Positions 40,656 through 52,475 are shown, numbered from the stretch's first letter. The stretch: DNA of 52,866 bases from Salisapilia sapeloensis (GCA_023334545.1 JAADVB010000125.1:1-52866); one strand, 5' to 3'. The notes: generated by a model not told the origin, from the letters alone. Numbers and translations are program-made.

Positions 40656-43600
40656 TTAACAGTTGAGCTGGTCGCATAATTCATTAACTACCTTGTGTAT
40701 CTCATCTAGATCAGCTACATTGCTCAGAAGGTTCAGGTCTCCTAACGCGGTGCTGACCACTTTATCCATGAAGTTCCGAGCGATTTCACTGCGGATTTCC
40801 ACGACGCATCGTACTGGACAGTTCGATTTAACTTGTAAAGCGCCAGTCGTTTGGTAGGTGGGATCGGTGGAGGTGGCTTTAGTGTCGCCGCGCACCTCTG
40901 TATCTTCTGGTAGACACGCACCATCCTCTACCGCTTTTGGGACAATATCATCCATGTTTGCGATATTTCGCGTTTTTGGGGAAGGTAGCTGGATTTGAGG
41001 ACCATTATTTTCAGTATAGCATGCTGAATACCACCCATTCGCATTTTCATGGTCATTAGCGACATTCAAACCGTTTAATTTTGGTTGTAAGATGGGTGCT
41101 ACAGCCATATAACCTTCTAAATCCTCGATAAATTTCTTTTGCACTACTTTCTGCCCATTATCAGTTACTTCTAGGAAATCACGAATGTGTGCATCCATGT
41201 ATCCAGCCTCTATCGGCTTTAATGAGTCAGGCACATCTTCAGTGGATGTGTCGAATTTTAGAAGGTCGAGATGTCTGGCCATTGCTGACCTCGTTGCGCT
41301 CTCGACAAACGCAGCCGCTACATTGTGATGTGCGGTCATCATCTTTTCAACTCGACTGAGGACCTCATACTCTTGCTCCACTTTCTTTCGAATATCAGCA
41401 ATGCATGCAGCTACTTCTACATCTAAAGTTTCCATCTTCCATGCAACACCTCCAATCATAATATTGGTATTGTCTAGAGCTGGTATAAGCTGTATTTCTG
41501 TTTTGTGCTCTTTTTCCTTCAAGCCATTTTCACACTGTGTACTAGCCGGTAGTGTTGGTAGTGATACAAGTACCGGCTCGTCGGCAATTGCTTCAGGCGA
41601 TTCTATGGTAGACGCTGGTGCTAATGAGGAACAATAGGAATCTTCGCGGCGTGTTTGATCTTGCGATTCGAATGCCGGTCTTACTTGGTTAAAGCTCATA
41701 TGGTCTTTCGTCTTTAATTGTTCATCCTGATCTCCAAAGCCTGGAACCTGATCAGTAGTGTTTGAAACACATGCATAGTCTGAATGATCAACGGCATTGC
41801 CGACAAGTTTTAGTAAACACAACTCCACGATCTTGCTAATAAACTGTCCAGCTTCATCAGAAATAACCTGATAAGGTGGTTTAAAGCTAAATTTCGTTTC
41901 GGGTTGCTGCTTTTTCTCACCAACATGTTGCTTCTTCTTTTGAAAAACAGAGCCTAAGCATCGCTTCACGACAGCAGTTGCTTGATTATATGCTACAACA
42001 TCTTCATCATTGACCTGAATAAGACTTCCATTATGTGAATCTAGATGAATTTGATCCGGAGACGCTTTTAAGTTATTCTCAATCTCTTGAAGGATAAAGC
42101 TTAGACAGGTTTCCACAGGTATATCTGTAAACTTTTTTGTCTCATCTTTCTCTTTGGTTTCGTCACACTCTTTATCGTTTTCGATGAATTGACATTGACC
42201 TCCAACAGCTTTGGCTACCTGTTCGTCTAATACTTCACTGACAGCTTTTTCCTCTTGATTGCTAGGACTTATAAATTGATCCCATGCTTTGCTTCCAGTA
42301 AATGATGCTTGGCTAATATCGGGTACCAGAGATCTCTCATAGCTATCGTTTTCAACTATCTGCCTGGCCTCAACTTCACTAACTAGAGTTTGTAAAAGCA
42401 GATGGATATCTCCATCTGACTCAGATTCTAGCTCTTCATGCACCAAAATGCTTTCTGAGCAAGATATTTCCATGCCGGTACCAAGACTATAAAAATCTTC
42501 GTCCTCTACTTCTTCAATTACCAAAGATAGCAATGGCTCTACGAATACGTTTGTGTAGGCATCCGTATCGTAGTCATTTAAGTCAGCCTTGGATTCGACC
42601 GCTGCAATATTAGGCGTAGGCTGAACTTCGTACCTAAACGCTTCATCAGCGCACTCTTCTTCAACATCGTCGACAACCTGTGATAGACAAAGCTCGACAA
42701 TCATGTTCCTATATATGTCTGTATCTTTCCGGTGAAGCACGGGTTCGACGTGGTCCGGCTGGGGCTCAGATGTATACCCACTTTTGTCGCTAGGAGCGTC
42801 ATAAGCACATCCATCTTCGAGATCATCAACTACCCGTGATTTACACCGCTCGACTATCACGTTTGTACCGTTTGTTGTCAACAACAGCTCGGATCGGATG
42901 AAGACGTTTTCAGAGTCAGACTGAGTCGACACGGGTTCAGAACCAAGCCGAGCTTCATGGAGGAACACCTGGTCAGTGTATCCATCTTCAACCTCGTCAA
43001 TCATTCCAGTCAAACACAGCTCTACGATCATATTTCTATATACATTTGTATCTTTCCGAGTGAACATATTCTCGGTGCGGACCGATTGTGGTTTATGCAT
43101 AGGCCTGCATTCGTTGATAAAGACCTCGTCAGCGCACCCATCTTCGACATCATCGACAATCTGAGATAGACATAACTCCACAATCATATTCCTGTACATG
43201 TTAGTATCTTTACGAGTAATAGCAGGGTTGGTCTGAATCGATACGAGCTGAGGAGCAGGCTGAGTCAAGATTGGTTCTGGGTCAGTTAAAGCTTCACCGT
43301 CAATCACCTGATCGGTGGAACCTTCTTCTACATCATCCACGACCTCAGATAGACACAGATCCACGATCATATTCCTGTACACGCTTGTGTCTAATCGAGT
43401 CAATAAAGGCTCCGGTGTGACTGACAAAAGTTCAACCGCAGGCTGAGCACAGTCACCGACCACTTCATTGATGATAGCGTCTTCAACTTCGTCAACTACG
43501 CAAGCTAAGCACAGCTCCACAATCATGTTCCTGTAAATGTTTGTATCTTTTCGAGTCAGTATATGCTCGGATTGAATCGAAACACTTTGAGCAGCAGAAC

Positions 43601-46600
43601 GAGCTTCATAGCAAACCGTGTCATCGGTAAATGCGTCTTCTACTTCGTCAATCATTCGAGCCATACACAGCTCTACAATCATGTTGGTATACATGTTTGT
43701 ATCTTTTCTCGTCAAGTTAGGCTGAGGTTGAATAAAAGTAGAATCTAGCTCACATTGAGCTTCCCGGCAGAAGTTAGCAATGTGTCCCTCGTCGCCTAAG
43801 TCCTTAAATGTCGTGCTGTTATTGACAGTGAAAGTAGCCGAGACCGTAGCAACATGGCTATCAATTACGTCTACACGTTCCTCCAGATGTAAAGTTGAGA
43901 TGTCTCGAGATAGTTCTAAAGAGCTATCGATTGCGTCTGCATTTTCTTTTACATTGGTATAGCTTGAAACCACGGCGTTATTACGCGTTACATCGTCTGC
44001 CTCCTTTGTACAGATCCCTTTACGATTGCAAATGGCATCGATAGCAAATTGAATGGCAACCTTGCTTGTTATACTTGCATGCTCAGTGAGTACACGGTAA
44101 TAGCTTTCATCCATCTCTACTAAATTATCCACCAGTACACGGTTTTCATCCGCTACGGATATTACATTTCCTGTCGTAATGCTTTGAGTCGATCGGTCTC
44201 GATCCAAAGAATCAGCTACGCCTTTTGAGAAAGTTGAATCGTACCAATCAGCCTCTAATTTACAAATAAGACTATCCAGACAGTGAATAATTTCTTCAGT
44301 ATCAAACCTGCACTCCACAGAGTCAAAACCAGTTGACCCGACGCAGTCGATGGTATTATCCTTAATCGCTTGTACCAGTTCTTCATTTTCATCAAGTACA
44401 TTAAAGTCGGTAAATTGAAGTTTCACTGTTTTTGGTGAGGAAGTCGGAGTATCGTCCACGTTATCACTCCCTATTTGCCCCAAACGACTCTGGATAATGA
44501 GCTCCAATACATCCGAAATGATTTTGTCAACTTCCATTTGAGCTAGTGTACTCAGCGTTAGAGTTGAAACCAAGCTACCACTGACTGTTTCTTGTACTTC
44601 AACTACTTGGGCATACTTCTCATCATAACGCTCATTATTTTGCATGCTAGCAACTATCAAGTATTCGACAGCTTCTACGATCTCAACCACACTATTTACT
44701 GCCTCATCAATTTCTACCGCATTGCCAATATTTGCAATATCGCCAATGTCCTCCCATTCATCTAAAAGTAAGTTCTTTTGGGAATCTGGCAAGTATTCAT
44801 GTTCGTCTTCGGGAATTGTATGCAGCATGAACGCTTCCCAATCGAGTTGCATCTGGTACACAATTCTTCGACCATGCATGCCTCGTAACGTACGATTGAT
44901 AATCGATGCCGCAGCCAACCAACGCTTGTAACTTTCCGAAGCAATGAATTGCCTTGTATATGCTTGAATCTTAATAATCGCTTGGCGCTGTTTATTAAAC
45001 GTTTGCCGCTTCATCGCTCCACGAAGATGCGCTTGGAAGATAATGACACTGTCTAAGGCTTTATCATATTGCTTCTTATCATAATACAGCTTCCAAACGC
45101 GTTGTATTTTAGCTGCTGATCGATCATGTATAATTCGACGACTTCGTAACAACACTGATCGCCATACCTGCTGAACTCTACTAACACACCTCCACACGCG
45201 AAGATATTTTCTCCTAGCGGTGTGCATTTTCACTATACTTCCCACCAATGATGCAGCACTCTCTCGTCGCTTTTCATGCTTCATATGCTTTAATGCTCTC
45301 CTCCATCGATATTGAATGATTTGCGCTGCACGTTTGCGAATTTGGTACGCACGAATCTCATTTATAACAAGCACACGCTTATCTGCATACTTTGAGTGAA
45401 GAACATGGGCGTACAAGCCGTCGGGAACGGCACTAATGTGTGAAGTTCTTGTCACTCCAACGCGAAGTCTAGTGCGAGAAATAGTCGGAGCAACATTCGG
45501 TGCAGTGTTCGGTCTTAAGATTAAGTTACGATGCGGCCGTGTCGATTGTGAAGTTCGTGGTGGTGACATGGGTGAACGTGGTGGAGGTCGCTGAGGACTT
45601 AGCTGTCCTTCATACATTACAGTAGGAATGCTTTGATCCTTCAGACGCAGTTTTCGTGGACTGGCCAAGCTTTCTTTCGGTACTTTTGGCTGTGGTACCT
45701 GTACCTTTGCGACTTCATGCGTCGAAGAGGATTCGCCAACTCTATTTTGTTCGATGGATATGTCCTCGTCTGCGAGCCGGGTTGCCACAAAGTAAGGACG
45801 TAGTACTTTTGAAGTTTCTATTAACCGTGATGCCACGGGATGACCCTGTGATAAACTTTGGAGGCTAAATTCCATCGCGTCAGACAAGACTTCTCGAGCA
45901 TCGTCAAGCAGGTGCTGTCTCGCCAGCTCCACCGTCAAGTTGTGGAGAGTTGCCACTTTTAAAGTAGTAAATGTGCTAGTAGCTTGAGACGATGAATGCT
46001 GTCCTGCCGATGAGCTCTCTTGCTGACGATCAAGTAGAGATAAACAATCTCGATAGGCAACAATGGCGTTTGAAGGATCATCTAGCAAACCATGTAGACA
46101 AGCTTTCGCAAAGAATGCAAACGGAATTTGATCTTGCAAGGGCAGAGCCGAGCAGCCTTGTACCGCCTTATTGGCCATTTGCAAGGCAGCGTAATATTTT
46201 TTCATAGCTTTGTAGTGACCAGCAAAGCTATGATATACAGTAACACGTTGAACCCGCTTTTTCGAGTACTGCAAACCATCCGAGGACGAGAGCTGTTCCG
46301 CTTTCTTTAGGAGCTAATGATACTGATACATTAAAAGCAGTCACAAGAGAAGTAAATCTGTATGGAAACGTACCAGAAATGGCGTATTAGAAACGGTGCG
46401 ATCTGTTCTATTCGCTCCAGACAAACAGAGACTTACGAGCTGCACGCATCGAATTTCATAATCAATGCGAAGCCATTTGATCTCTTCCATTGAGGCATCC
46501 TCAGACTCGAAACGTTTCTGAATTAGTCGATTGAACATACTATTGGACTGCTCATATGTGTGAACAGCATCCATGTATCTGCCAATACGCTCCAAGTGCG

Positions 46601-47106
46601 TCGCTAGTGCATCTGCTTTCGATATCTTTATTAAAGTTTCTCCTCCAAATCGTGTCGCCTATAAACGATGTGTTTAGTAATAATGACTAAAGGATCCTAC
46701 AGATAAGCCAAAGCACCTTTGTAAACGTGTAGTGCACACTATCTAGTGTCGGCGGCTTTAATATCTCTCGTCCTCCTATGCATGCGGTTACTTCTACCAT
46801 TTTGTATATACCGATATTGTCACGATACCTTGTTCTGGGGCAAGCCATATACAATGCATCCTCTTCTTATCTCGTAAATCGAGTCGCCTACTTGCATACA
46901 CGCTGTTAGAAATGATTTTAGTACAGCGGATACTTGTCCTACCTCTTCGCAAACAAAGAAGGTACTCGAGTAAAAAGCGGCGACTTTGCTCTTTCCTGAT
47001 CTTGCCCATCGATCCTGGGACTAGCAACACGTTCGTCCACTACAATCTCTGGAAGTCTCTGTCCATAACGTGCATCGAGCTTTTCCTTCGCTCCATGAGA
47101 GCTCAT
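40656..47106 (-). CDS. TPR/IQ scaffold with tandem amphipathic helices, 2079 aa
   Basis: The exons are 47106-46943, 46902-46829, 46775-46717, 46658-46374 and 46313-40656. The introns are 40, 53, 58 and 60 nt, and all joins keep frame (6240 nt). Residues about 100-370 form TPR-like helical pairs (LERIGRYMDAVHTYEQSN, HYKAMKKYYAALQMANKAV, DPSNAIVAYRDCLSLL). A Pro/Ser-rich linker follows, then about six IQ motifs at 519-682 (AAQIIQYRWRRALKHMK, AAKIQRVWKLYYDKK, AIIKIQAYTRQFIASESYKR), which should bind calmodulin-like proteins. Residues about 1055-1470 hold a tandem repeat with the core MIVELCLSQIVDDVED (separate entry). The rest is acidic, with more scattered amphipathic helices. There is no enzyme domain. 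Calmodulin-binding scaffolds of this kind occur in flagella, and a kinesin-2 gene is next door, but the location is inference. Confidence 0.8.
42480..43740 (-). repeat. tandem amphipathic-helix repeat, about eight copies
   Basis: Inside the TPR/IQ gene, a unit of 50-60 codons repeats with a period of roughly 150-185 nt. The core consensus is LTRKDTNxYRNMIVELCLSxVVDDVED, broken here as LTRKDTNxYRNM then IVELCLSxVVDDVED. Copies have their KDT box near 43705, 43545, 43390, 43205, 43055, 42885 (degenerate, deletion of the YRN box), 42720 and 42570 (divergent). The helix core is far better conserved than the linkers, which vary in length and are acidic. This points to purifying selection on the helix rather than recent DNA slippage. 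Confidence 0.85.
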
Positions 47107-47266
47107 CTTCGCAATAGGTGACAAGTAAGTTGCCAATCGAAACGACTGGCAATCTATTTAAAGCCTGGATCGCTGGAATTGAAACCAAGTGGAAGTAAAA
47201 CACTACGACATACGATTTGGATTACTCTCATCTTCCCTTAGTGACAAGATTCAAATCCCCAGACAA

Positions 47267-49273
47267 TCACTCGTCATCGCCACGTGAGCTCTCGCCTGGC
47301 AACTCTGGCTTCTCCCATGCCCCTTCCAACGACGCAGACAAGCGGTCGACACACTGCGTTGCCGCGCTTTCGAGTCTTTCCAACGCTCGCTTGTCACATC
47401 CTCCGTCCTGAGCTACCTTCACCGCTCGGAAGACTCTTTCCACGACCTCAGCATATCGAGCAGCATCTTCCAGCCTCGCTGTCAATAATTCACTGTCTCC
47501 CGTCTTTTGCTTCTTAGAGGCATTCGAATGCACATCATCGTCCAAAAGTCTCTTATTCGTATCCTCTGACTCTGTATCCGATGAATGCGCCTGCCTGTCA
47601 TCCATATTCGAGTCTTCAAAGTTGATACGAGGACGCTTACGCAAGAGAGCTCGAAGAGCCTCGTACCGATCGGATTTGGTTTGTTGCCATTCATGCAGAT
47701 AAAGCAGATCAATCCTGTCATTACAAAGCACCGCTAACGTTTCATTCGATGTAGAATGGCGAATCATATTGATATGAAGCATTCGCTCATATCGCTTGAC
47801 CAAGTGACCCCACATATCCAGCGCTTGCCAAGCACTGACGATATCCACTGAGACTTCAATTGATAGATCAAACAGTGCTTCCAGACTAGATAAAAGTGTA
47901 CTCAGCCGCTCATCGCTTGATCGATACACACGAACGGCTTCGTTCCAAAAGTACATCCACGCTTCATCGGAAGATTTCTCAGGTGGAGGCATTACCTGGT
48001 CAGAGAAGAGAACGTTTAGGAGACGCAAGGCACCTCCCATCTCCTTATCGTGCGCTAATTTAGCTTTTACATCGTGCTTTAAGATCCCCATGGATTGATT
48101 AGAAGTAGTATGAGAGATAGGTTGGAGTCCATGTGACTGGAATGGATTGACAGTCGTGCCGGGGATGCCTTCAGGTTGATGACTTTCATCATGCTCCGAG
48201 ATACTACTTCTCGATGCGTCGATCATTGCACGACCGAGCGCAGAGCGACCTTCCACATTGTCTTCTCTGGTTAAAAAGGAAGTTTGGGATCGAGTGGATA
48301 CGTTTGGTCGAGGTGGAGGATCAAAAAGTGACCTACCGTACGATCCTCTCGCAGTGTAGGATGTATCGGGAGATGGCAACGACTCCGTGTCACCACTTTC
48401 TCGACGTCCATAGCCGTCTTCCTCTAGAGAACCTCCACTCAATGCAATCTTACGACGCCAGTAGTCGGTCAACAATTGGATACATCCATTCTTCTTAAAC
48501 GAAGTGGCGTATGAGCCAATTGTCAGTCCACACAACGTACAAGCGCCGCGCAGTCCGTGAAACTGGCACGTCGATAGTGTACTGCGAACTTCAGCATCCG
48601 AAGACTCGGATGGTATTCGGTGCAGCAACGCCATGACTTCACGTGGCGTCAACTTGTTCCGACCGTGCTTCGCTCGCTTCGTTACAGCATAGTCATCCGC
48701 GCTTTTCACAGGGACAGGTGACTCCTTTTTGCTCACTTTCTTGCTTTGCTTTCCTGCTTTCATCTCTCGTTTCCGTTGCGCACAATAGTTCATAATATCC
48801 TGACGCAAAACCAACGTCGTCGGGTCTTCAGCCAATAGTTGATTGTGCATGACGCCAATAGGCGTGTCAAGTCCTAGCTCCAGCACCTTTTTCTCCTGGC
48901 GCGACGTCAACTTGCGGAAACACGGATGGTCTCTCGGGTTCTTAAATGGTTCGTGATTGTGTTGCGAGACGTGGTGCGTAAGTGCTATTTTACCATCGTC
49001 CGTGCGTCGAAGTAGCATGGAAAACGGGCATCCACATCCTCTTGACTTTCGAGGTCGGATGACCGCTTGGGAAGTATCTGGAGCACTTCGATCACATACG
49101 ACGAACATCCGTTCGAGCATGCGGTCTTTACCCCACTTTCGTCCACTCTTTCGAATGCCATACCCTGCGTGCAAGGCATGGGCTCGAATAAAATCAAATG
49201 CTTCGTCGGCATCGGGAAATGTATTTTCCTCTGGCGGATCCATCTTATATTGTGGGGGATCCTCTTGCGTCAT
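47267..49273 (-). CDS. FAR1-type DNA-binding protein, 668 aa (paralogue A)
   Basis: Single exon. Residues about 18-115 form a FAR1/WRKY-GCM1-like zinc-binding domain: a FPDADEAFDFIRAHALHAGY start, GIRKSGRKW, a Cys in MFVVCDRSAPD, the Cys pair GCGCPFSMLL, and a closing HVSQHNHEPF, where the last two His complete the metal site. A basic segment (RPRKSRG) sits between. FAR1-type domains come from Mutator-like transposases, and stand-alone copies act as transcription factors in plants and fungi. No DDE transposase core is present, so this is a domesticated-type protein. A linker and a conserved C-terminal region follow (RLLNVLFSDQVMPPPEK; YFWNEAVRVYRSS; VERVFRAVKVAQ) that is shared with paralogue B at 50847-52475. 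NLS-like KRAKHGRNK occurs in the middle. Confidence 0.75.
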   Translation of the reverse strand: MTQEDPPQYKMDPPEENTFPDADEAFDFIRAHALHAGYGIRKSGRKWGKDRMLERMFVVCDRSAPDTSQAVIRPRKSRGCGCPFSMLLRRTDDGKIALTHHVSQHNHEPFKNPRDHPCFRKLTSRQEKKVLELGLDTPIGVMHNQLLAEDPTTLVLRQDIMNYCAQRKREMKAGKQSKKVSKKESPVPVKSADDYAVTKRAKHGRNKLTPREVMALLHRIPSESSDAEVRSTLSTCQFHGLRGACTLCGLTIGSYATSFKKNGCIQLLTDYWRRKIALSGGSLEEDGYGRRESGDTESLPSPDTSYTARGSYGRSLFDPPPRPNVSTRSQTSFLTREDNVEGRSALGRAMIDASRSSISEHDESHQPEGIPGTTVNPFQSHGLQPISHTTSNQSMGILKHDVKAKLAHDKEMGGALRLLNVLFSDQVMPPPEKSSDEAWMYFWNEAVRVYRSSDERLSTLLSSLEALFDLSIEVSVDIVSAWQALDMWGHLVKRYERMLHINMIRHSTSNETLAVLCNDRIDLLYLHEWQQTKSDRYEALRALLRKRPRINFEDSNMDDRQAHSSDTESEDTNKRLLDDDVHSNASKKQKTGDSELLTARLEDAARYAEVVERVFRAVKVAQDGGCDKRALERLESAATQCVDRLSASLEGAWEKPELPGESSRGDDE

Positions 49274-50846
49274 GGTGACTTCTTCTCTACTTTTTATTTG
49301 TGAGGACCTAAAGCTTTACTTGAGCAGGATGAAACGAGTATATACAAAAGTCGAGTGTAAAAGATTACTTGATTTTTATAAGAATGGATCGTTTATGTAT
49401 ATGTTTCGTTTTCGAAACGGGCTGAGTTTCCCCATAGCTCGTCTTATCGAATCTATAAGTTAAAGTCGAAGATTAAGAAGTAGTCGTGTTGGATAGAGAG
49501 GTTTGAGATAGATCTTGTCAAGAGCCTATGAGAAGAACTATAATGAGACAGAGTCGAGTTTCATTTTGTGATGCTAACAGTAAGACCAGAATTGTTTATA
49601 GATACGATTTGTCGACAAAGGTATTCCAAACAATAAGCTGTGTTTGCCGTCTGGATATCAAGAGATACCTTGGATTGCTTTCCCTCTTCAAGTCTACTCA
49701 AAAGCTTGAAGATAATCAGCTAGTTGGTACTGGATGGATCAAAGGCATGCTTCTGAGTATGCAGATCTCTCCGTATCCGCAGTAGCCGAGTGAAAGCGAT
49801 ATCTTTTATACATTTTATCGTACGCAGAATGATTAGAAATCACAAAGATACCGAACAACCTACTAGAGTTGTTAGAATATTCTACTAGAAGATATGATGA
49901 AACCGTTTATCTAGTGCTTAGAAAAGAAAGATGACAAAGATCGAATGGCTTCCTTGAAAAATACCAGAGTAATGATGGTCTACTACTCGTTCTTGCAGAT
50001 CTCTGAATGATCAGTACCCAAATCTGGCAAGAGGAAGCCGTTGGAGCACATTCAACTGCAAGGTAAGATCTACTTTAAATGCCGTTGTAATATAACACAG
50101 GCAGTAATCTTAATTTCTAGATAGCGTGCAATTGACTTCATTCTACTTCGTGATGATTGTACACTGGCATTCTTTCACTCTCATCTAGTTTTTGCAATTG
50201 ACGTGGAGAATATTCTGCAGCAGCTAAATGCCTTAAGATCTTGAAAACAAGAAGAATATAGCTTTGAAATGCTTGTACTTCAAAATCTTTATTCACTACA
50301 GACAAATAAAAATTGTCTAGTAGTAGATGCATGAAAGTTGCAGACGGACGCGTACCATCCGCAAAGCCTACACATAAGTTGGTTGCATGTCTTCAAGTCT
50401 GCCAATAAGTTATTGGGTACAACTACGCTACTTGTCTAGGTATGATTTATACATGGATACAATGCTTGCAAAAAATAGAGATGAAAAGGTCGAATGTAGA
50501 TGAATTTTGAGAGCGTGCACATCGTTATTAGCAACAAGGTAATATCAAATAGTGATAGACGAAGCTCAATTAAAGAAAACAGCAAAAGCTAATCGATCAC
50601 TTTGGAAACTATTTGCTGTATAGAGCTTTGTACCTTAAATATAGCTCTGCTTTAACGAAGTACAAGACTACCAAGGAAAAACAACTTGTACAGGTTATTA
50701 GACCGCTTGCGCATCATAACGAGCTAGAGAAACAATTAAGATGCCACAAGGGGATTCAATGACGACTTAATTTTCTAAGAGAATACTTCCAGGAGTCCAC
50801 TGAGCTCCAATACAACTTCAAGCAACTTTACATTTACACTGCCAAA
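49274..50846. other. 1.57-kb spacer between the FAR1-type paralogues
   Basis: AT-rich and without a convincing gene. A plus frame at 49528-49785 and a minus frame at 50138-50332 (LLDNFYLSVVNKDFEVQAF, then ILRHLAAAEYSPRQLQKLDE) look slightly protein-like but have no clear start context, splice partner or domain. The minus one could be a decayed gene remnant. The region should contain the promoter of paralogue A. No terminal inverted repeats or other transposon ends were noticed. Confidence 0.4.
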
Positions 50847-52475
50847 CTACACGCAATGGCTTTGCTCCAACGCTCTTTCAAGCGTCAAGGTCAAGCGCTC
50901 TACAAACTGAGTCGCTTCATCCCTTAACTCATCCCGTCCACTCTCCTTTATCTGGCCAAACACTCGCTCCACGACCTTTGCAGACCGCATCCCTTCATCA
51001 AACGTCACAAACGTTTCATCCGCACATCTCGGTCTCTTTAAAAACCGCCGAGTCCGTCGCGCGTCCTCCAACACATCTTCCGCATCACTCTCCTCTGCTT
51101 CTCCGTCCCAACTAAATCTATTCTTCAACGCCTCAAATCGCTTCGGTCGGCGACTCCTCCACTCGTGTAAGCTGACGAGATCCACTTGGTCGCCACAAAG
51201 TCGAAGCACAACGTCTGCCTTGGTCTCCTGTTTCACTTGCAGCGTCAACGACATATTCTCATACCGTTGCAACACCCGTCCGAACATGTCAGCAAATTCT
51301 GATCCAGTAGGCACGTTCTCGCCGAGGACAATCCGATGTCCATCCAGCGCTTCCATTTCAGACAAGATGACATTAAACATTGGATCCTCTGGACACTCCT
51401 GATACAAACATTTTGCTTCATCCCAGAATCCATCCCACCTCTCCTGCTCGTCATTCTGTGGTGGTGCTAAGTACCATGAAAAGAGGACATTTAACACTCT
51501 TAAATTCGTCCACGTCTGCTTATCTAACATTAAAGAAGGCTTTGCCGTCTCTCGGACGTAAGTTTCATAATTCGTTAACGCGTTTGAGAGGTATTCATGC
51601 TCTGGGGGTGCCTCCTTGAGACGAGATAACTGGCGACTTGATTCCATCAACAGTGTGACTAGACCATCCTTATTGTTCATGTGCTTGAGTTTACTCCCGT
51701 GCACAGGGATGCGTAGTAACATGCAAGCACCCCGTAGACGCTGCACAGGACTTTCACGTAGCTGGGCTTCGACTGCCTGTTCTGACATTTCACTAGACGG
51801 TAGCATCATCTCGACGATTTGATGTGAAGGAGACTGTAATTCTCCTTTCGTTTGTTTCAACTCCATCTTCTCTAACGTCGCTAATGTCACGTGGCGTTGA
51901 ATCGTACCTTTATACACTTCACTACCTTCCGAAACGCCATGATAAAGTTCTTCTAGCGGTAGTTCCCGACGAAGCTTACTACGATAATTATAAATATCCT
52001 GTCGTCGGATTAATGTTTCTGGATCTGCTGCTCTTAAAGCTTCAAAGAGCTCCGGGATCTTCGTGTTCAAGCCCATGCTGGCGATGATAGCTTTCTGATG
52101 TGGAGTTAATTGACGAAAGCAAGCGTGGTCACTCGCTCGTTCAAACGGAAGGTGATTATGATGCGAATTCTCATGTGATACTCGCCATGCACCGTCCGAC
52201 GTGCGGTGTAAGACGAAGGAGAAGGCACAATGGACGCGACGGCTCTTAAGCGGTCGGACAATTGCCCGAGACGCAGACGCGACGCACCGATCGCAAGTTA
52301 TTCGGACGCGCGAGACACCACGAGACACCACGGTCTCCGTTCGACTGCTTGGTCGAATACCATACCCTGCGCTTCTCGCATGTGACAATACAGCCGAGTA
52401 AGCGTCTTCATAGGTAGGATAGACCTCCTCTGGTGGAGGTGTCATCTCCTTCTTCCCTCCTTCGTCGCTACTCAT
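50847..52475 (-). CDS. FAR1-type DNA-binding protein, 542 aa (paralogue B)
   Basis: Single exon with the same layout as paralogue A. The N-terminal zinc-binding domain runs from about residue 20 to 115: YPTYEDAYSAVLSHARSAGY, GIRPSSRTE, VRITCDRCVASASRAIVRP, RRVHCAFSFVLHR and NSHHNHLPFERASDHACFRQ. Immediately after it, both paralogues share a helix-rich block (LTPHQKAIIASMGLNT here, LTSRQEKKVLELGLDT in A) and RRQDIYNY / LRQDIMNY. The C-terminus shares LRVLNVLFSWYLAPP, FWDEAKCLY, VSLHEWRSRRPKRFEAL and AKVVERVFGQIKE. The protein is 126 residues shorter than A, mostly in the middle linker. There is no transposase catalytic core. The expected role is sequence-specific DNA binding in the nucleus; targets are unknown. 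Confidence 0.75.
   Translation of the reverse strand: MSSDEGGKKEMTPPPEEVYPTYEDAYSAVLSHARSAGYGIRPSSRTETVVSRGVSRVRITCDRCVASASRAIVRPLKSRRVHCAFSFVLHRTSDGAWRVSHENSHHNHLPFERASDHACFRQLTPHQKAIIASMGLNTKIPELFEALRAADPETLIRRQDIYNYRSKLRRELPLEELYHGVSEGSEVYKGTIQRHVTLATLEKMELKQTKGELQSPSHQIVEMMLPSSEMSEQAVEAQLRESPVQRLRGACMLLRIPVHGSKLKHMNNKDGLVTLLMESSRQLSRLKEAPPEHEYLSNALTNYETYVRETAKPSLMLDKQTWTNLRVLNVLFSWYLAPPQNDEQERWDGFWDEAKCLYQECPEDPMFNVILSEMEALDGHRIVLGENVPTGSEFADMFGRVLQRYENMSLTLQVKQETKADVVLRLCGDQVDLVSLHEWRSRRPKRFEALKNRFSWDGEAEESDAEDVLEDARRTRRFLKRPRCADETFVTFDEGMRSAKVVERVFGQIKESGRDELRDEATQFVERLTLTLERALEQSHCV

Noticed and set aside
42480-43740. DNA-level satellite or minisatellite
   Set aside because: Copies differ at many third positions while the helix core stays conserved in protein, so the repeat is better described as coding and under selection.
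48957-49463. 168-codon plus-strand frame across the start of FAR1-type paralogue A
   Set aside because: It is mostly antisense to the conserved zinc-binding domain and runs through the likely promoter; no recognisable feature.
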